64,000 bases of DNA from Spinellus fusiger (Eukaryota; Mucoromycota; Mucoromycetes; Mucorales; Phycomycetaceae). The stretch's first letter is position 1; each line of letters opens with the position of its first letter. A program made the position numbers and the translations under genes. Below, one piece after another: positions 35,496 through 47,137 of the stretch. Below the pieces are notes generated by a model. It saw only the letters and a program-made list of their open reading frames with translations. It was not told the DNA's origin and did not search any database. The stretch covers positions 1-64,000 of the forward strand of contig JALLLS010000043.1 in assembly GCA_025094145.1 (NCBI GenBank), given 5' to 3'.

Positions 35496-35759
35496 CACCT
35501 TTTGCCAAAATAATGTCGCAAGAAAGAGAAGAAAAAAAAATGAGTGTCGCACTTTTAAAAGAGATAGTGTCATATAAATACATATTTTTTTAGAAAAGAG
35601 TATCACATCTATAATAAATAAATAAATAAAAAGGAATAGTCGTACTTTTCTGAATTCAGATGTCAAAACAGGTTCTACTAGAATTGGCTTCTAAGATCTA
35701 ACTTGTCCATCGTATGATACTATTCTCTAATAAATAAATAAGTAAAAATATACGACACT
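35496..35759 (+). repeat. Left terminal inverted repeat
   Basis: Inverted copy of 37661-37921. Contains several related boxes around GTGTCGTA/TACGACAC, plus a TAAATAAATAAATAA tract. Confidence 0.88.
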
Positions 35760-36253
35760 CCTGGGTACTTTGAGATACTTGAGACTTGTATAGCTCATGT
35801 GAGAGTTGTCTACGACACAAATTCGCTGAAGCGTAAAGGGCATCAGGGGATTATTTACCAGGATTTTTTCAATGAGGTAGACAAAAGAATACTTGTAGCA
35901 GTAGTCGTTTGGGTACGGTATCTTTCCTTTCAGTCTAAAATAAGCAAAGGTTTTTACGGTGAACCTCACAAACACTCTCTACCACCACTTTGAACCAAAA
36001 AGACCTCTTTATTATTATAGCATTATTGTTCTAGCATTATACGTTTTCTACTATTCAAAAGGAATCGTGAACAAAAGATGTGTTTTGTAATATATATATC
36101 TATATATATAATTCACAAGGCTTTCTTATATACTATTTTTACTAGACATATTAGACTCTATATGAAAATTACAAAAAGTAATCTCTTCCAAAAACATAGA
36201 GAGGATTTCTCACAAATTAATATCAGAGATAGAATACTTCCTAATTTGCAATA

Positions 36254-37306
36254 ATGCAATTCATTCTTTACCTTGTTTTGATTGTTGATACTGAAAGGTA
36301 TATTCCATTTTGACACTACATCCACATTTCAAAAGCATGTTGATGACCAGTTTACCATTACAGCGGTAAGAGCTTTCCTTTGAATAAAACGATCAGTGTT
36401 TGATTCATTTTCATAGCTTAACAGTCACTGATTTTGTGTGCATAAATACAATATTACGAATGTGTTTGTAAGTAGCTTGTCTGTTGGTGATAATTTAGAG
36501 GTAAAAAAAAAAAGACCAAACGAATAATCAAAAGATGAATAAGATATGCTTGTAGGATGATGATGATTCATTGAGCAGTAGTCTCTTGGTGATATTCTAG
36601 TGTTGAATAGACTATACTCATTTTATGATCAAGTCATATCGATAGGACGAGGACGAATCCTTATCAGATATTGATCTCTTGCAAGTGAAAGAGAGTGAAA
36701 TAAAATAAAGATTGCCCACTCCATTCTTGGTTTGTTACAGAGGGCGGAATCATGTTTTCCAATTTACAAAGAAAATAAACGATAGTGTTCCTGTATTCAC
36801 AAATAACCCACAGGAGCTGGCGATGAAGATGACGATGACTTGTTTGCTGTGGAAGTTATTTATGCTTAGTAAGATCATCAGAAATCGAATGTCTATTGGT
36901 TTATCTTATTTTACAATATTTCTATTACAGATTAGGCCGATGAATAGACAGCAGCAATGGTGAACGAAATCTCGAATACATCTTTGCCAATTATACTTGG
37001 ACGGAATTCTGGAGACTATCTTTGGCTCCGATCAGTATTCCAAGTAAGATTAGTAAAAGTAAAAAAAAAAGATAATCAAATGGATTGAATAGAAGAAAGA
37101 ATGATATTGTGTACAAACCAGATTGAACCATGCGTGTTAAAAGAAGTCTGGTGGCTATTATTATCGGTACATTGGAGTTGAAAGTAGCCTACATGTGCAA
37201 CCCTGGCCATGTATCTGATTATGTCAAGTTGGCAAAAAGAGATGAAATTAATGAACTACTCATATTGTTAAAACAGTTCCGCATTTCTTGGTCTAAAAGC
37301 TATTAG
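36254..37306 (+). other. Interior of the long-TIR transposon, fragmentary coding signals
   Basis: Plus-strand stretches with donor/acceptor sites include MQFILYLVLIVDTE (36254), NHVFQFTKKINDSVPVFTNN (within 36712-36963) and MVNEISNTSLPIILGRN followed by a GTAAGA donor (36958 on). The last is a 58-codon frame at 37130-37306 (MRVKRSLVAIIIGTLELKVA, continuing to RISWSKSY). No domain was recognised and I could not join them into one consistent gene. Confidence 0.3.
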
Positions 37307-37660
37307 AATAATAAATTTACATATACATAATAATTCTATTGATGATAGGATTATTATTTCCCTCTTACTCTGAAGATCTTTAAGATATAGACTCTATCTA
37401 ATAACAGTATTGCTTAGTTTTAATAGATATGAAAACTAATATTGACAAACCATATTTTATGATCCAAAGCAGATCTATAGAATACATTTTACTGTGCACC
37501 AAAAGTCAAAAAGATACGCACCACATCATATTCACAAAAAGCAAAATCCACCTTAAAATAATAAGCGAATTTATTTTCTATTACGAATTGGGATATTTTT
37601 TTCAGTTAGGAATTAGGCTTTCATAGCCTTTTCTTGTTAATATAGTTATTTAAAAGAAAC

Positions 37661-37921
37661 AGTGTCGTATGTTTTTACTTATTTATTTATTAGAGAATAG
37701 TATCATACGATGGACAAGTTAGATCTTAGAAGCCAATTCTAGTAGAACCTGTTTTGACATCTGAATTCAGAAAAGTACGACTATTCCTTTTTATTTATTT
37801 ATTTATTATAGATGTGATACTCTTTTCTAAAAAAATATGTATTTATATGACACTATCTCTTTTAAAAGTGCGACACTCATTTTTTTTTCTCTTTCTTGCG
37901 ACATTATTTTGGCAAAAGGTG
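37661..37921 (-). repeat. Right terminal inverted repeat
   Basis: Inverted copy of the left arm. On the plus strand related boxes are spaced along it: AGTGTCGTATG (37661), AGTATCATACG (37699), AAGTACGACT (37773), TGTGATACTC (37813), ATGACACTAT (37847), GTGCGACACTC (37869) and TTGCGACATT (37897). This looks like a series of protein-binding sites. Confidence 0.88.
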
Positions 37922-37925
37922 TATC

Positions 37926-39964
37926 TCTTTTTATAGATAAAGGTTATTCTCTTTCAAGGTGCATGATGTCATCTGCTTCATTTTAAACTAGTTGATTGTC
38001 TTTACAGACTGTTTGATATTATTGACCCATAGTATCATGGACACCCACTGACACCATGCTGGATGCACATGGAAAAAGATGTTGTAAAGGCACTCTCCAA
38101 TGTATTCTACAGCAAGAGAATGCAGTGAGTTTATAAATAATACATCTCTTAGAGAGAGAGAGTGTGTGTTTTATTATTATTATTATTAATTCATTATTAT
38201 TATCTCTCTTTTTCTTGGTTAAAAGAAAATGACTTATGCACAACATTGAGAGAATAAAATATTTATCTCCACAGCTTCATACTCAAATAAAATGATTCAT
38301 CTAACTATTTATCACTAGACTTTGCTTCTTACTCAGTCTAGTCTAGGACAGTCATTGGATGAGTAGAAGCCTTATTCAATGAACAATATAAATCTCTATA
38401 CTCTCCTACAAAGTCCTCTTTATTTCCTATGTGCTTGAGTGTTGAATAGGCTCTCTGCTTCATAAAAGAAGACACTATGAGTAATCTAAAAACACAGAAA
38501 GAGAGAGAGAAAGAGAGAGAAAGATTCTCAGGTATGGACATACTTTATTGTTCATTTCAATCTATTGTATTATTTCTTTTTGTTTTTTAATTTTTGTTTT
38601 GCTTTCAAACCAATACAAATGTAGCAAGTCAGGTGCCCTACTAACATTCCCGATGCCACTTTAGACAGGCTTGCTTAGCTTGTGTATCAGTCAATGATTG
38701 CACAGAGTTAGACGAAACAGATGCACAATAAGGTTTAACATTATTCTGTAGACAAAAGATAGAGTCGTACGCCGCATCTTGATGACTGACAGCTGTTATA
38801 CAGTAATACAGATCGGCATGTACTCTATCCCTATTTTTCATGTTACAATGGCCCTGAATTCTTATGTCATCCTAGAGTATTCACTTTTTTTTTTAAAAAT
38901 AAATAAATAAATAAAAATAAAAATAAAAATAAAAATAAAAATAAAAATAAAAATAAAAAAGAATCGATCGATTTTTATGATTTTCTCCACACTTTTTTCT
39001 TTAGTAGAGAGAGAGAAAAGAAGCCTATCTAGGATAGAATGGACAGATAAAGAGCAGTCTTCTTGTCATGTGCTTGTTCTTCTTGCAAACACAAGGACAC
39101 TTCCATAGACATCTATTAGAGTAATGAACAGAGTCAGTGAATGATTCGTGCCGTTTATTTGATATTTTTATACTTTTATTTATAGTCATGGGCCATTCTA
39201 GTCACTCCATTGCTATTGCTATCTATTCTGACAGTGGCTACACACCAAGCCTTACAAGACATACCCTACCCATTCGACCCATTCAATACTGTTTTCTGTG
39301 CATAGGAAATTCAAATGAAAATTAAACTATTTTCCATCTATCCTCATTAGAATTATAAAAAATAAAAAATAAAAAAAGGGTCAATGAATAACAAATGGAG
39401 ACAAACAAGCATGGTATTTTTTCTTTCTTTCTTTCAAGATGAGGATATTTACGTTTCATCATTCAGACCGAGACTACCTTGCAGCTTCTTTGAAAACGAC
39501 ATGTGCAGACATACTGACCCTGCATGCATGCATGCATGCATATATGTATGTATGTATGTATGTATTACATACATACATACATCATGATAGATGTCATTGT
39601 AAAAAGAAAAAAAAACACATACACACACACATCAACCACTCACTCTGTCTGTTAGATAATCAATAGATACAGATGTATATAATATTTTAATGTAAATGTA
39701 GTACACTTTGTGTGCTCAGTAAGCAGACATATAATATGATAGATAGAATGCAGATAAACTAAAAATAACAAGTCCATAAACACTTCATGGAGGAGAATGA
39801 ACAGGGGACTTGGAAAAAGAAAAAAAAGGAAAGAAAAAGATAAGATATGTAGAGAGAAATAAAAACGGAGTAAGTTAAGATGAAGTAGAGTGAGGTGAGG
39901 TGAGATGAGATGAGGTGAGGTAAGGTAAGGTGGACAAAGTGATTTTTTCTTTTTTTTTCTCTTT
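37926..39964. other. Spacer with microsatellites; small uncertain frames
   Basis: No recognised gene. An (AAAAT)n tract lies at 38895-38960 and an inverted (ATGT)n/(ACAT)n palindrome at 39545-39581 after a (GCAT)n run. Minus-strand frame 38641-38841 encodes 66 residues with six Cys (MKNRDRVHADLYYCITAVSH ... CLKWHREC) and could be an exon of a small Cys-rich protein. No splice partner fits in phase. Confidence 0.35.
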
Positions 39965-42108
39965 TTATGAGCTCTGCTGGTTGACAAGATTAGGAACTGC
40001 ATTGTACTTCCTTGGGCCGTAAGGGGTGGTAGGGGTGGTAGGAGAAAAGGCGCTTGTCTGGGAGGTGGCAGAGGACAGTGTGGGGGTGCCATGTGGGAAG
40101 TAGGAGTTCTGTGCGTGGTCTTGAGCAGGAGAGGACTGTAGAGAGCTAGTCGAGTGATATCGGGTGCGTGTCCATTCTGCAGGAGCTGAATCTAAAGGAA
40201 TATGGATGTTCAGATTGTTGGTAGGGTGGGAGGGGTGGTGGAGGTGGGTCATCTTTGGTTCTTCATGGCCAATGCTCTGGTGCGAGACATAGTCACTCGA
40301 GTACATGTCAGAAGAGGGTGTCTCGGAGGGGTGGTCAGGCACTGTGTGGACCATGTAAGGGTGGGATGCCTGTGAGGGATGAGGGTGTGGGTAGGGAGGG
40401 TGGGTGGTTGTGTGGGATGTGGCTGTGGGTGCAATGCCGACCATCATTGTGTGAGGAAGAGGAGAAGCAAAATGAGAATAGTTGGTGTAGTATGGATAGG
40501 ATGAGTTGTATTCAGCAGACATCATGCTGGGAGAGGTCATTGGAGGTCTTGCGTAGGGTGTGGTGAACCGTTCGTCTATGGAGGAGGGCGATGAGAGCTG
40601 TCCATTTTCATGGGTGGGCTGGGCAGTGCCATGTCTATCTTGGCTGTCTGCATAATGGCCTGGGCTGCGACCACGCACAACAAGAGGCGCTGACTGACAA
40701 GAGGCAATCTTGACCTTTTGGCCATCTTCAGTCAGGGCATACAGGTTGACTAGACACACATAGTATTGCTGGGCAGCCCGTCGCTTGCCGTTGTTGGCTG
40801 TGGCGGTCTTGAATTGGATGCGCTCAAAGGTGGCAATGTTCTGGTTGCTGCCCACGGTGCTCATACCAAGATTGCCACCTAGTGTGATGGGCTTGGGCTC
40901 TGGTTTGATCTGAGGCCCCTTATCACGCTTGGGAGTGTGTTGGATAAGTTCAATTTCTTTGTCACTGTTGGAGACACGTGCAGAGATACCAAGAAAAAAC
41001 CGCTGGCATTGACGGAAGGTGCCGTCTTCTTTCTGAACCAGACACTGAGGATCATTCTCACTGTAGTAGTGGCTCGTGCCTTGAATGGAAAAGACGCCAC
41101 TGACCTGGAAGTAGTTGCGACGGTAGCATGTCCAATCGTTGTAAAACAAAAAGAACCCTCTGTCCATTTTGGCCTGAATACGAGGCATCAGTCTAAAGCA
41201 GAGGAGGGTCTTAGTAGGCTGTCCCCAACAGATACCCTTTTTCTTTTTCTTCTTTCTTTTTCTTTTCCCGTGGATGACTTACAATGTGGTTCTGTCCAGA
41301 GCATACAGATTATCAAAGTGTTTTGTAGAACTAAAAACAGGGCCTGCCTCTGTAGGACACAGGGAATCATTCCGGGATCTCTTTCGTGTGAGTGAGATGG
41401 GAGAGTAAGGACCTGCATGGAAGGATGACGTGGTATAAGCACTACGGGCATTCTTAGTGGGAGAAGGTGGAGCATCATGGTTGGTTGCATTGGGACGAGG
41501 TGTGCCTGGTTGTGAGAGTGCCATCATGCTATTATGTCCGAGGTGAGTTACAAAAGAGCACACAACTTGTTATAGACAACTTGTTATAGACAACTAGCTA
41601 CGCAACTAGCTACACACACTACACCCCACACTCTGGATGTGTCCAATGATTTACCCTGGTAGTCTTGGATCTGATTCTACTCTGTTGGAGGGTAGATAGC
41701 CAGGTGCCATCGAGGGATAGGTGTGACTAGACAGACAATAACAGAACATGAGTGACTTGCTACAGTGGATTGGGAGAGAGGGCTTCCTTCTCATCCTCCT
41801 CCAAGTGTTACTATCATTTGACAATAGCCACTGCCTAATACTGTTGCACTGATTGTAACACTCAGAGTACGCATAATGGATGACAGAGTACAAAAGTAGA
41901 AATGTACACACATACACAGAGAGAGAGAGACTACTTACATTGGTGGATGCAGAGGGGCTCCCTGGGTGAAGGAGTGACTGCCATAGGAATGGCCCATGGA
42001 GGGGATGGGTGAGTAGTGCTGCATGGCGTGGGTGGCTGCTGCTGCTGTCACAGAACCCTCAGATGCCTGGGCCATTGGCCACTCTTTTGACTCATGGGAT
42101 GGGTTCAT
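39965..42108 (-). CDS. NDT80/PhoG-domain transcription factor
   Basis: Four minus-strand exons (42108-41939, 41726-41655, 41528-41283, 41192-39965) with GT-AG introns and matching phases give 571 residues. The N-terminal 165 residues are Pro/Ser/His-rich (MNPSHESKEWPMAQAS). An NDT80-type DNA-binding domain follows: MDRGFFLFYNDWTCYRRNYF, FRQCQRFFLGISARVSN, IELIQHTPKRDKGP, NIATFERIQFKTATANNGKR, then LVVRGRSPGHYADSQDR. The C-terminal 190 residues are disordered and rich in His, Pro, Ser and Thr. Fungal members act in meiosis, nutrient signalling or incompatibility; which applies here cannot be told from sequence. The long intron-free 3' exon holds the whole DNA-binding domain except its first few residues. 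Confidence 0.9.
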
Positions 42109-44560
42109 TTTAAAATTAAGGGAAGATCCACAAGAGACTGGGAAATGTAGGAGAATAAAAGAAATGGAGTAAAGGCAGAAAATACAAAGGCAAATAGGTT
42201 AGAAAAGTGTTATTTTTGTTCTTAAGCAGGCTGCTCTCTAAATGAGAGTTTGGAAGTGAGAAGAGGGGAGAAGGATTATCGACGGGTGATTCTAACGTGC
42301 AAATCTTATATGGCCCAGTGGCATCGGAACCTGAATAGAGGTCATAATAAGGTTGAGGGGCAGTGACGCCCGTTTGGACACTGTTTTTTTATTTTTATTT
42401 TTTGATCCTTCACTGTAAACAGCCCAAAAAAATAAAATAAAATAAAAAACAACAACAACAACAACAACAACAACAGTCGATTGGCACTGCAAAAGGGTAC
42501 GTCTTGTTACTGGGCGTTGAGTGTTTCCGCTTCTCCACAGATCTGCAGCAAGTGAAACAAGCAGTGTACTTTTGTGTACCTTTGTTTCCATGTCTACCAC
42601 TGCTGGACATGACTTGTTTACAGGCAGGACCCTCTTCCCTCTGCCCAGATGTGTAATAGAGGCACTGTGCAACATCTCATTCCAGTTCAACTCCCGACAG
42701 AGCCCAGTGCTCTTTCTCCCCTTGTCCTTTTTTTTTCTCCTTCCTTACATGTACAGCCTGCAGACACGTTTTTTTTTCCCTTCCAAAATGGTGAATAATA
42801 CATAAAACTGACGTCTACAAATCCATCTAACCAGACAGCACACACTAAACGAATACAGCCCATTATGTCAGCCTAGTCTCCAAGTCATTCCTTATTTTCC
42901 TATAGTAACCCATGCGGTGCTGATTCGGTCGGCGCATGGATGTATCATTCGTTTGAGCTTAAGGAATCAAATGCACGCGCCAAACAAAGCAATATCCACC
43001 CAACTAGGCGGACCCACCTCTTCTTAGACAGTGGATTGCTCTTGCTGTCCCCCAAATAATTCCTTGCCTCCTCGTTGCTTTGTGAATCCTTGACAATAGA
43101 TCAGTGTCTACTGTCTGTGCGTACCTCGTACAGCGCTTTGAACTCTGGGTAACCATGGAGAAACAAAAGAGTCCCTCTTGTCCAGTGGCCTCTGTTCTTC
43201 TTCCTCCTCCCCCCTCCCCTCCTGCAAGAGTCAGCTCCAAAGAAAAGAAGAGATGGGCGCGTGATGGGTTGGGGGAGGAGGGGGAGGAGGAGGTGGTGGT
43301 GGAGGGGGAGGAGGAAATGAGTGAATTCAATGGATAAAGAGATGCACGCCGGTTTTTTCTGTCTTTCCCAAATGAGAAGTGACTCTTATTGACTGCATCT
43401 AGTAAAAGACATCCGATGGACTAACAAACGCACCTTTGGCCTGAGTTGATTCCAACTGCTACTTTTGTCTTTTGGGAAATAGAGAGAGAAAGCATATAAT
43501 AACATATAATAACATATAATAACACTAATAATAACACTAATAATAATATATAATAAACAATCTTGGACTTTACGGAACCGCCCTGACCAAATGACTGCAC
43601 GCTAACAGATCAGTATGAGTTTCATCTTATTTAATTTCACTCACCCACTCGTCGGCATCTGGTTATGTTTTTCTTTCATTCTCCGGCGGTGTTTCTTTTT
43701 ATCTTTTTTCTTTTTTTGTTCATCGCTCTGTCTCTTGTGATGGATGATGGTAAGGAGAAACAAAAAACAAAAAAAAAGAGAGTTAAACATCTACAGTCTT
43801 AAAACTCTTAATCAAAGAGTGAATAAAGGTCATCTTCTGTTGTTTCTAAATACACCCCTTGGCTATAATAAAGAAATGTTAAATTGTGATTTAAAAAGAC
43901 TCAAAGAGACTAAAAAGGAATAAAAAGGGACTAGAAGCAATTCAATATGTGATTCGATGAGATGAAAAATAATAATAAAAAATAAAAAATAATAGAAAAT
44001 GCTATTTGAGTGTGCTTGTTGATGACAGTCTTTTGTCCTTTCACTTTAGGAATCCTACTCTTTTCATTCTCCGAACAAGAGATTCTCAAACTTCGGAAAA
44101 GAGAAAGTCGGTTAAAACATTACCATAAGAAGCATGTTTAGAGTTTATGTATTACTAAGATTACAGTAGGCAGGGGGTGATACAAGAAGAGTGGATTGAA
44201 TGACTGTGCAAAACTATAATTATCTCCCACTGTGGGCAAATAATAATAATAAATAATAAAACACCTCTGATTTGCCATATAAAATTAGAAATGCGGTAAC
44301 ATCATGAGTGTAGAATAACAGGCCAAGCGCCCTTTGGATTGTTTATCTTACTTGTTTCTTATGTCCCCTTGAAACCTACTGTCATAAGTAGGCTGTGTTT
44401 CCTACAGAAAACTCATCCTCAGCCCACACCCTCCTCAGCCCACACCACACCACACAGCACTAAAGTAAGATGGAAAGAGAAAGAAGAAAAGAAAAAAAGA
44501 GAAAAAAAAGAGAAAGAGAAAAAAAAGAAAAGCTGAGGTCTAAAGAAGGATAGGCGTGTT
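42109..44560. other. Upstream region of the NDT80-domain gene; no gene seen
   Basis: About 2.4 kb, more GC-rich near 43.1-43.3 kb. It contains a (CAA)n tract at 42449-42475 and purine/pyrimidine tracts. The open frames at 43004-43337 on both strands are low-complexity and mirror each other, so I do not call them. Probably a long regulatory region plus the 3' flank of GOT1. Confidence 0.4.
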
Positions 44561-45022
44561 TCAATAACCTAGGAGCGAAAGGAACGGACCAATAAGAGGC
44601 ACTTGTCGCAAGAAGCCAAAGATCATTGGAAAGAAATCACTAAGCAACAGGCAAATAAGATATTCATTGTCATGGAAACTCCAATTTACCTAAAGAGACG
44701 GACACAGCCGTAGATCTCACATAGAAACCCAATGAAGGGATATTTCATAAGGACCAGTAGAATTCCTCCCACCAGACTAATGGAGCCAAGGGATTTGTCG
44801 CGACGTGTGATATACAGCACCATGCGTTGGGGTCCTAGAAGCGTTGTTGTGCCCGACAGAAACAGCAGCTATTGGCAGCTGTTGGCAGCTGTTGGCAAAT
44901 GACTGCTAATGACTTACATTACCAACGGCCATGAGACCAACATCCAGCAACAGAACAACACCCATCGTCATAAAGAACAGTCCAAACACCACCAACCCCA
45001 CACCAATCTCTATTGAACCCAT
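44561..45022 (-). CDS. GOT1: Golgi transport protein Got1
   Basis: Three minus-strand exons (45022-44918, 44868-44690, 44639-44561), phases consistent, encode 120 residues. The order of four hydrophobic segments and the family motifs are clear: IEIGVGLVVFGLFFMTMGVV, LLDVGLMAVGN, TTTLLGPQRM, KYPFIGFLCEIYGCVRLF, FGFLRQVPLIGPFLSL. Got1 is a small tetraspanning membrane protein of the ER-Golgi system that aids vesicle fusion and COPII function. It is slightly short relative to typical members (about 140 residues), mostly at the C-terminus. The next gene, BFR2, lies 160 bp upstream on the same strand. It is too small for its exons to show as long open frames. Confidence 0.88.
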
Positions 45023-45181
45023 GCATGCATTGATCAGTGTCTCTGGTGGAATCCAACTACTTTACTTTGTGTATCGTTTAACCACATTCAAGGAAGACAC
45101 CTCTACTTCTCTCAGCAACAAGGATAGCCTATGAAGCAGTCACAATTATGGAGTGTCTAAGCTATGTTTTTATTGTCCTTA

Positions 45182-47137
45182 TTATGCAACCACCGTGTCT
45201 GTACCACCAAGAGTATCTCTGCGTTGACCCAGCAAGGAAGAGTAGAGCTCATCAATCATCTGCTCATGCCACTGGCCTGATGGTACAGGGGCTATGAAGT
45301 TCTGCAGTTTCTCATGGACATTGAATCTACCTCCAGTGAGTCTTCCTGGCTCTACCTGAGGGGGACTTACCGTAGTTTTCGTCCTTTGCTTGCCTTTTGA
45401 TCCACCACCCTGTTCTTCTTCTTTATGTCTGCCTGCTTATTGGCTGCCCACCGAATACCCATAGCGATGGGATCCTCGGTATCAATCATGCGAGACTCAA
45501 TCAGCTCCCTCAGTTGCTGCTGATAAAAGTCATTGTCATCAAATATCTCGGTGTCGTACGTGTTCAGATGTTTGTCCACCTCGGTCTGTGCTGTCTGTGC
45601 TTCCTCCACCTAATGTCAGTGTCAATGCCAGTGTCAATGCCAGCACTCAGAAGAACAGACGAGACGAGTACCTTGCCAAGAATGCTGTAGGCTGCTCTTT
45701 GAAGCTGTGTTCTTTTTATCAGTGTCTCCTTGTCAGACAGTACGTTCTCAACTTGGGTCAGGATGTTCTAGTGCAAGGATAAGCCCACAGTCTATAGCCA
45801 CATGCACAAACTTACTTGATCAAATGCCTTGAACTTTTTGTTCAGACGGACACTGGAGGCTGCCTGTACTTTGTTGCTCCACTTCTCCAGAGTAGCATCA
45901 CGGAAGGATACAAATCTAAGGGCACGCATCAATGCACAAGGCCATCTCTCTCTAGTCTCTAGTCTCTAGTCTCTAGTCTCTCTAGTCTCTCTAGTCTCTC
46001 TTCCTTACACGTCATTCACTTGGGAAATATCCTGCCACAGCTTCTCATTATACTCATCATCGTCATCCGTGCATCTCTTTCTACTGTTCCAGCTACAGTT
46101 CTCCATATCAATGGCAGTGTTCTCTTCAAACAGGGATGTACGGAGATCCATCATAGTGTCAATGACCTCTCTTAGTCCCTCCTTCACTGCATCAAGATTC
46201 TCCTCAATGTTCTCCTCCTTTGCCAGGACATCTGGCCACACGTCATACTATAATGACTACTGTAAGTCCACAGAGACTCAACCCTCACTAAGAAGAGAAG
46301 CATTTACCTGAGGAAGTTGGTTAGCCATCTCTACAACCTTCTGCACACGAATACGACTCTCTAGGAAATTATCCCATAATTGCTATAGCCAATAGCAAAG
46401 TATTCTCCTTTAGCTTGTTCATTCCTTTTCCTGTTCTATTTCTGAACTTACGAGTTGCTGTTTGACGTGCTGTCCCTTTTCAATATCACTTTGTGCACTC
46501 TTTGACATTTGAGAAAGCATTTCCCTATTCAAATAGAGCCATCAGAGATTCCTTTCCAAAGAGATATTACTGTACTTTTCATCTGCTTCTATTTTGCGCA
46601 TTTCATCTTTGACTGTTCCGTCTTCTGCTTCTGACTCCTCACTGTCTTCTTCGTCTTTATCGTCTTCTTCGTCTTCTTCGTCTTTATTGTATTCTTCATC
46701 TTCTTCCTCATCAGAAGAATAAATATCTTTACGACTGGCTCTTTTTCCAAAGTAACGTGGATCATCCATTAAGAATTGCTGGCTTCGAAGTGCACTCTTT
46801 CCTACTTTCACATAATGCTCTCGTCCTCCCTTGTCTTCAGCCACGTCTTCCTCTTCACTGTCCACATTGTTTCTATCATCAACAGCTCCATCGATATCTT
46901 CAGGGTCGTAGTCTATTATAGAAGAGAGGGAGAGTGAGTGGGAGAACATCATCAAAAGCGAGTACAGCCTCCCTTCTTCTCCATAGGCATGTACAAAGAC
47001 ACTTTCTATCTATCTATAAAAGGTAACTTACCCTTGGGTGCAGTTGTACCGAGATCAGCGATCAGATCGTTGAGTGATTTCTCTACAATATTCTTTATCA
47101 GTGAAGGAAGAAGAGAAGAAGAGGAGAAGAGGGACAT
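45182..47137 (-). CDS. BFR2: BFR2/AATF-type ribosome biogenesis protein
   Basis: Nine minus-strand exons (47137-47032, 46912-46576, 46524-46452, 46382-46308, 46247-46009, 45915-45816, 45767-45672, 45609-45371, 45326-45182) give 469 residues with consistent GT-AG phases. The N-terminus has [20 protein letters not shown], then a long Glu/Asp-rich tract with many SDEEED runs. The AATF-Che1 part has [20 protein letters not shown] and [16 protein letters not shown]. The C-terminal TRAUB domain has [19 protein letters not shown] and [20 protein letters not shown]. Bfr2 is a nucleolar component of the small-subunit processome. An alternative upstream ATG at 47209 (MAP then a GTAAGT donor) does not connect in phase, so 47137 was chosen. 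Confidence 0.9.

Larger units (their letters stand above)
35496..37921. mobile_element. DNA transposon with 260-bp terminal inverted repeats and TATC target duplication
   Basis: A 264-bp left arm (35496-35759) and a 261-bp right arm (37661-37921) are inverted copies that differ by eye at only a few positions. The outer ends read CACCTTTTGCC / GGCAAAAGGTG and are flanked by TATC on both sides (35492-35495 and 37922-37925). The 1.9-kb interior contains short open stretches with plausible splice sites but no recognised transposase, so it looks non-autonomous or belongs to a superfamily I cannot name. Near-identity of the arms suggests recent insertion. Confidence 0.8.

Noticed and set aside
35496..37921. 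Assembly artefact (inverted duplication) as an explanation for the long arms
   Set aside because: The arms end sharply at a matching 4-bp flank on each side and differ at a few positions, which fits transposition better than chimeric assembly.
40255..41395. Plus-strand frames overlapping the NDT80-domain gene
   Set aside because: Antisense shadows of a clearly recognised coding exon.
43004..43337. Open frames on both strands with Gly/Pro/Glu-rich products
   Set aside because: They lie in a GC-rich low-complexity patch (GGAGGA repeats), each is the shadow of the other, and no domain or splice context is present.
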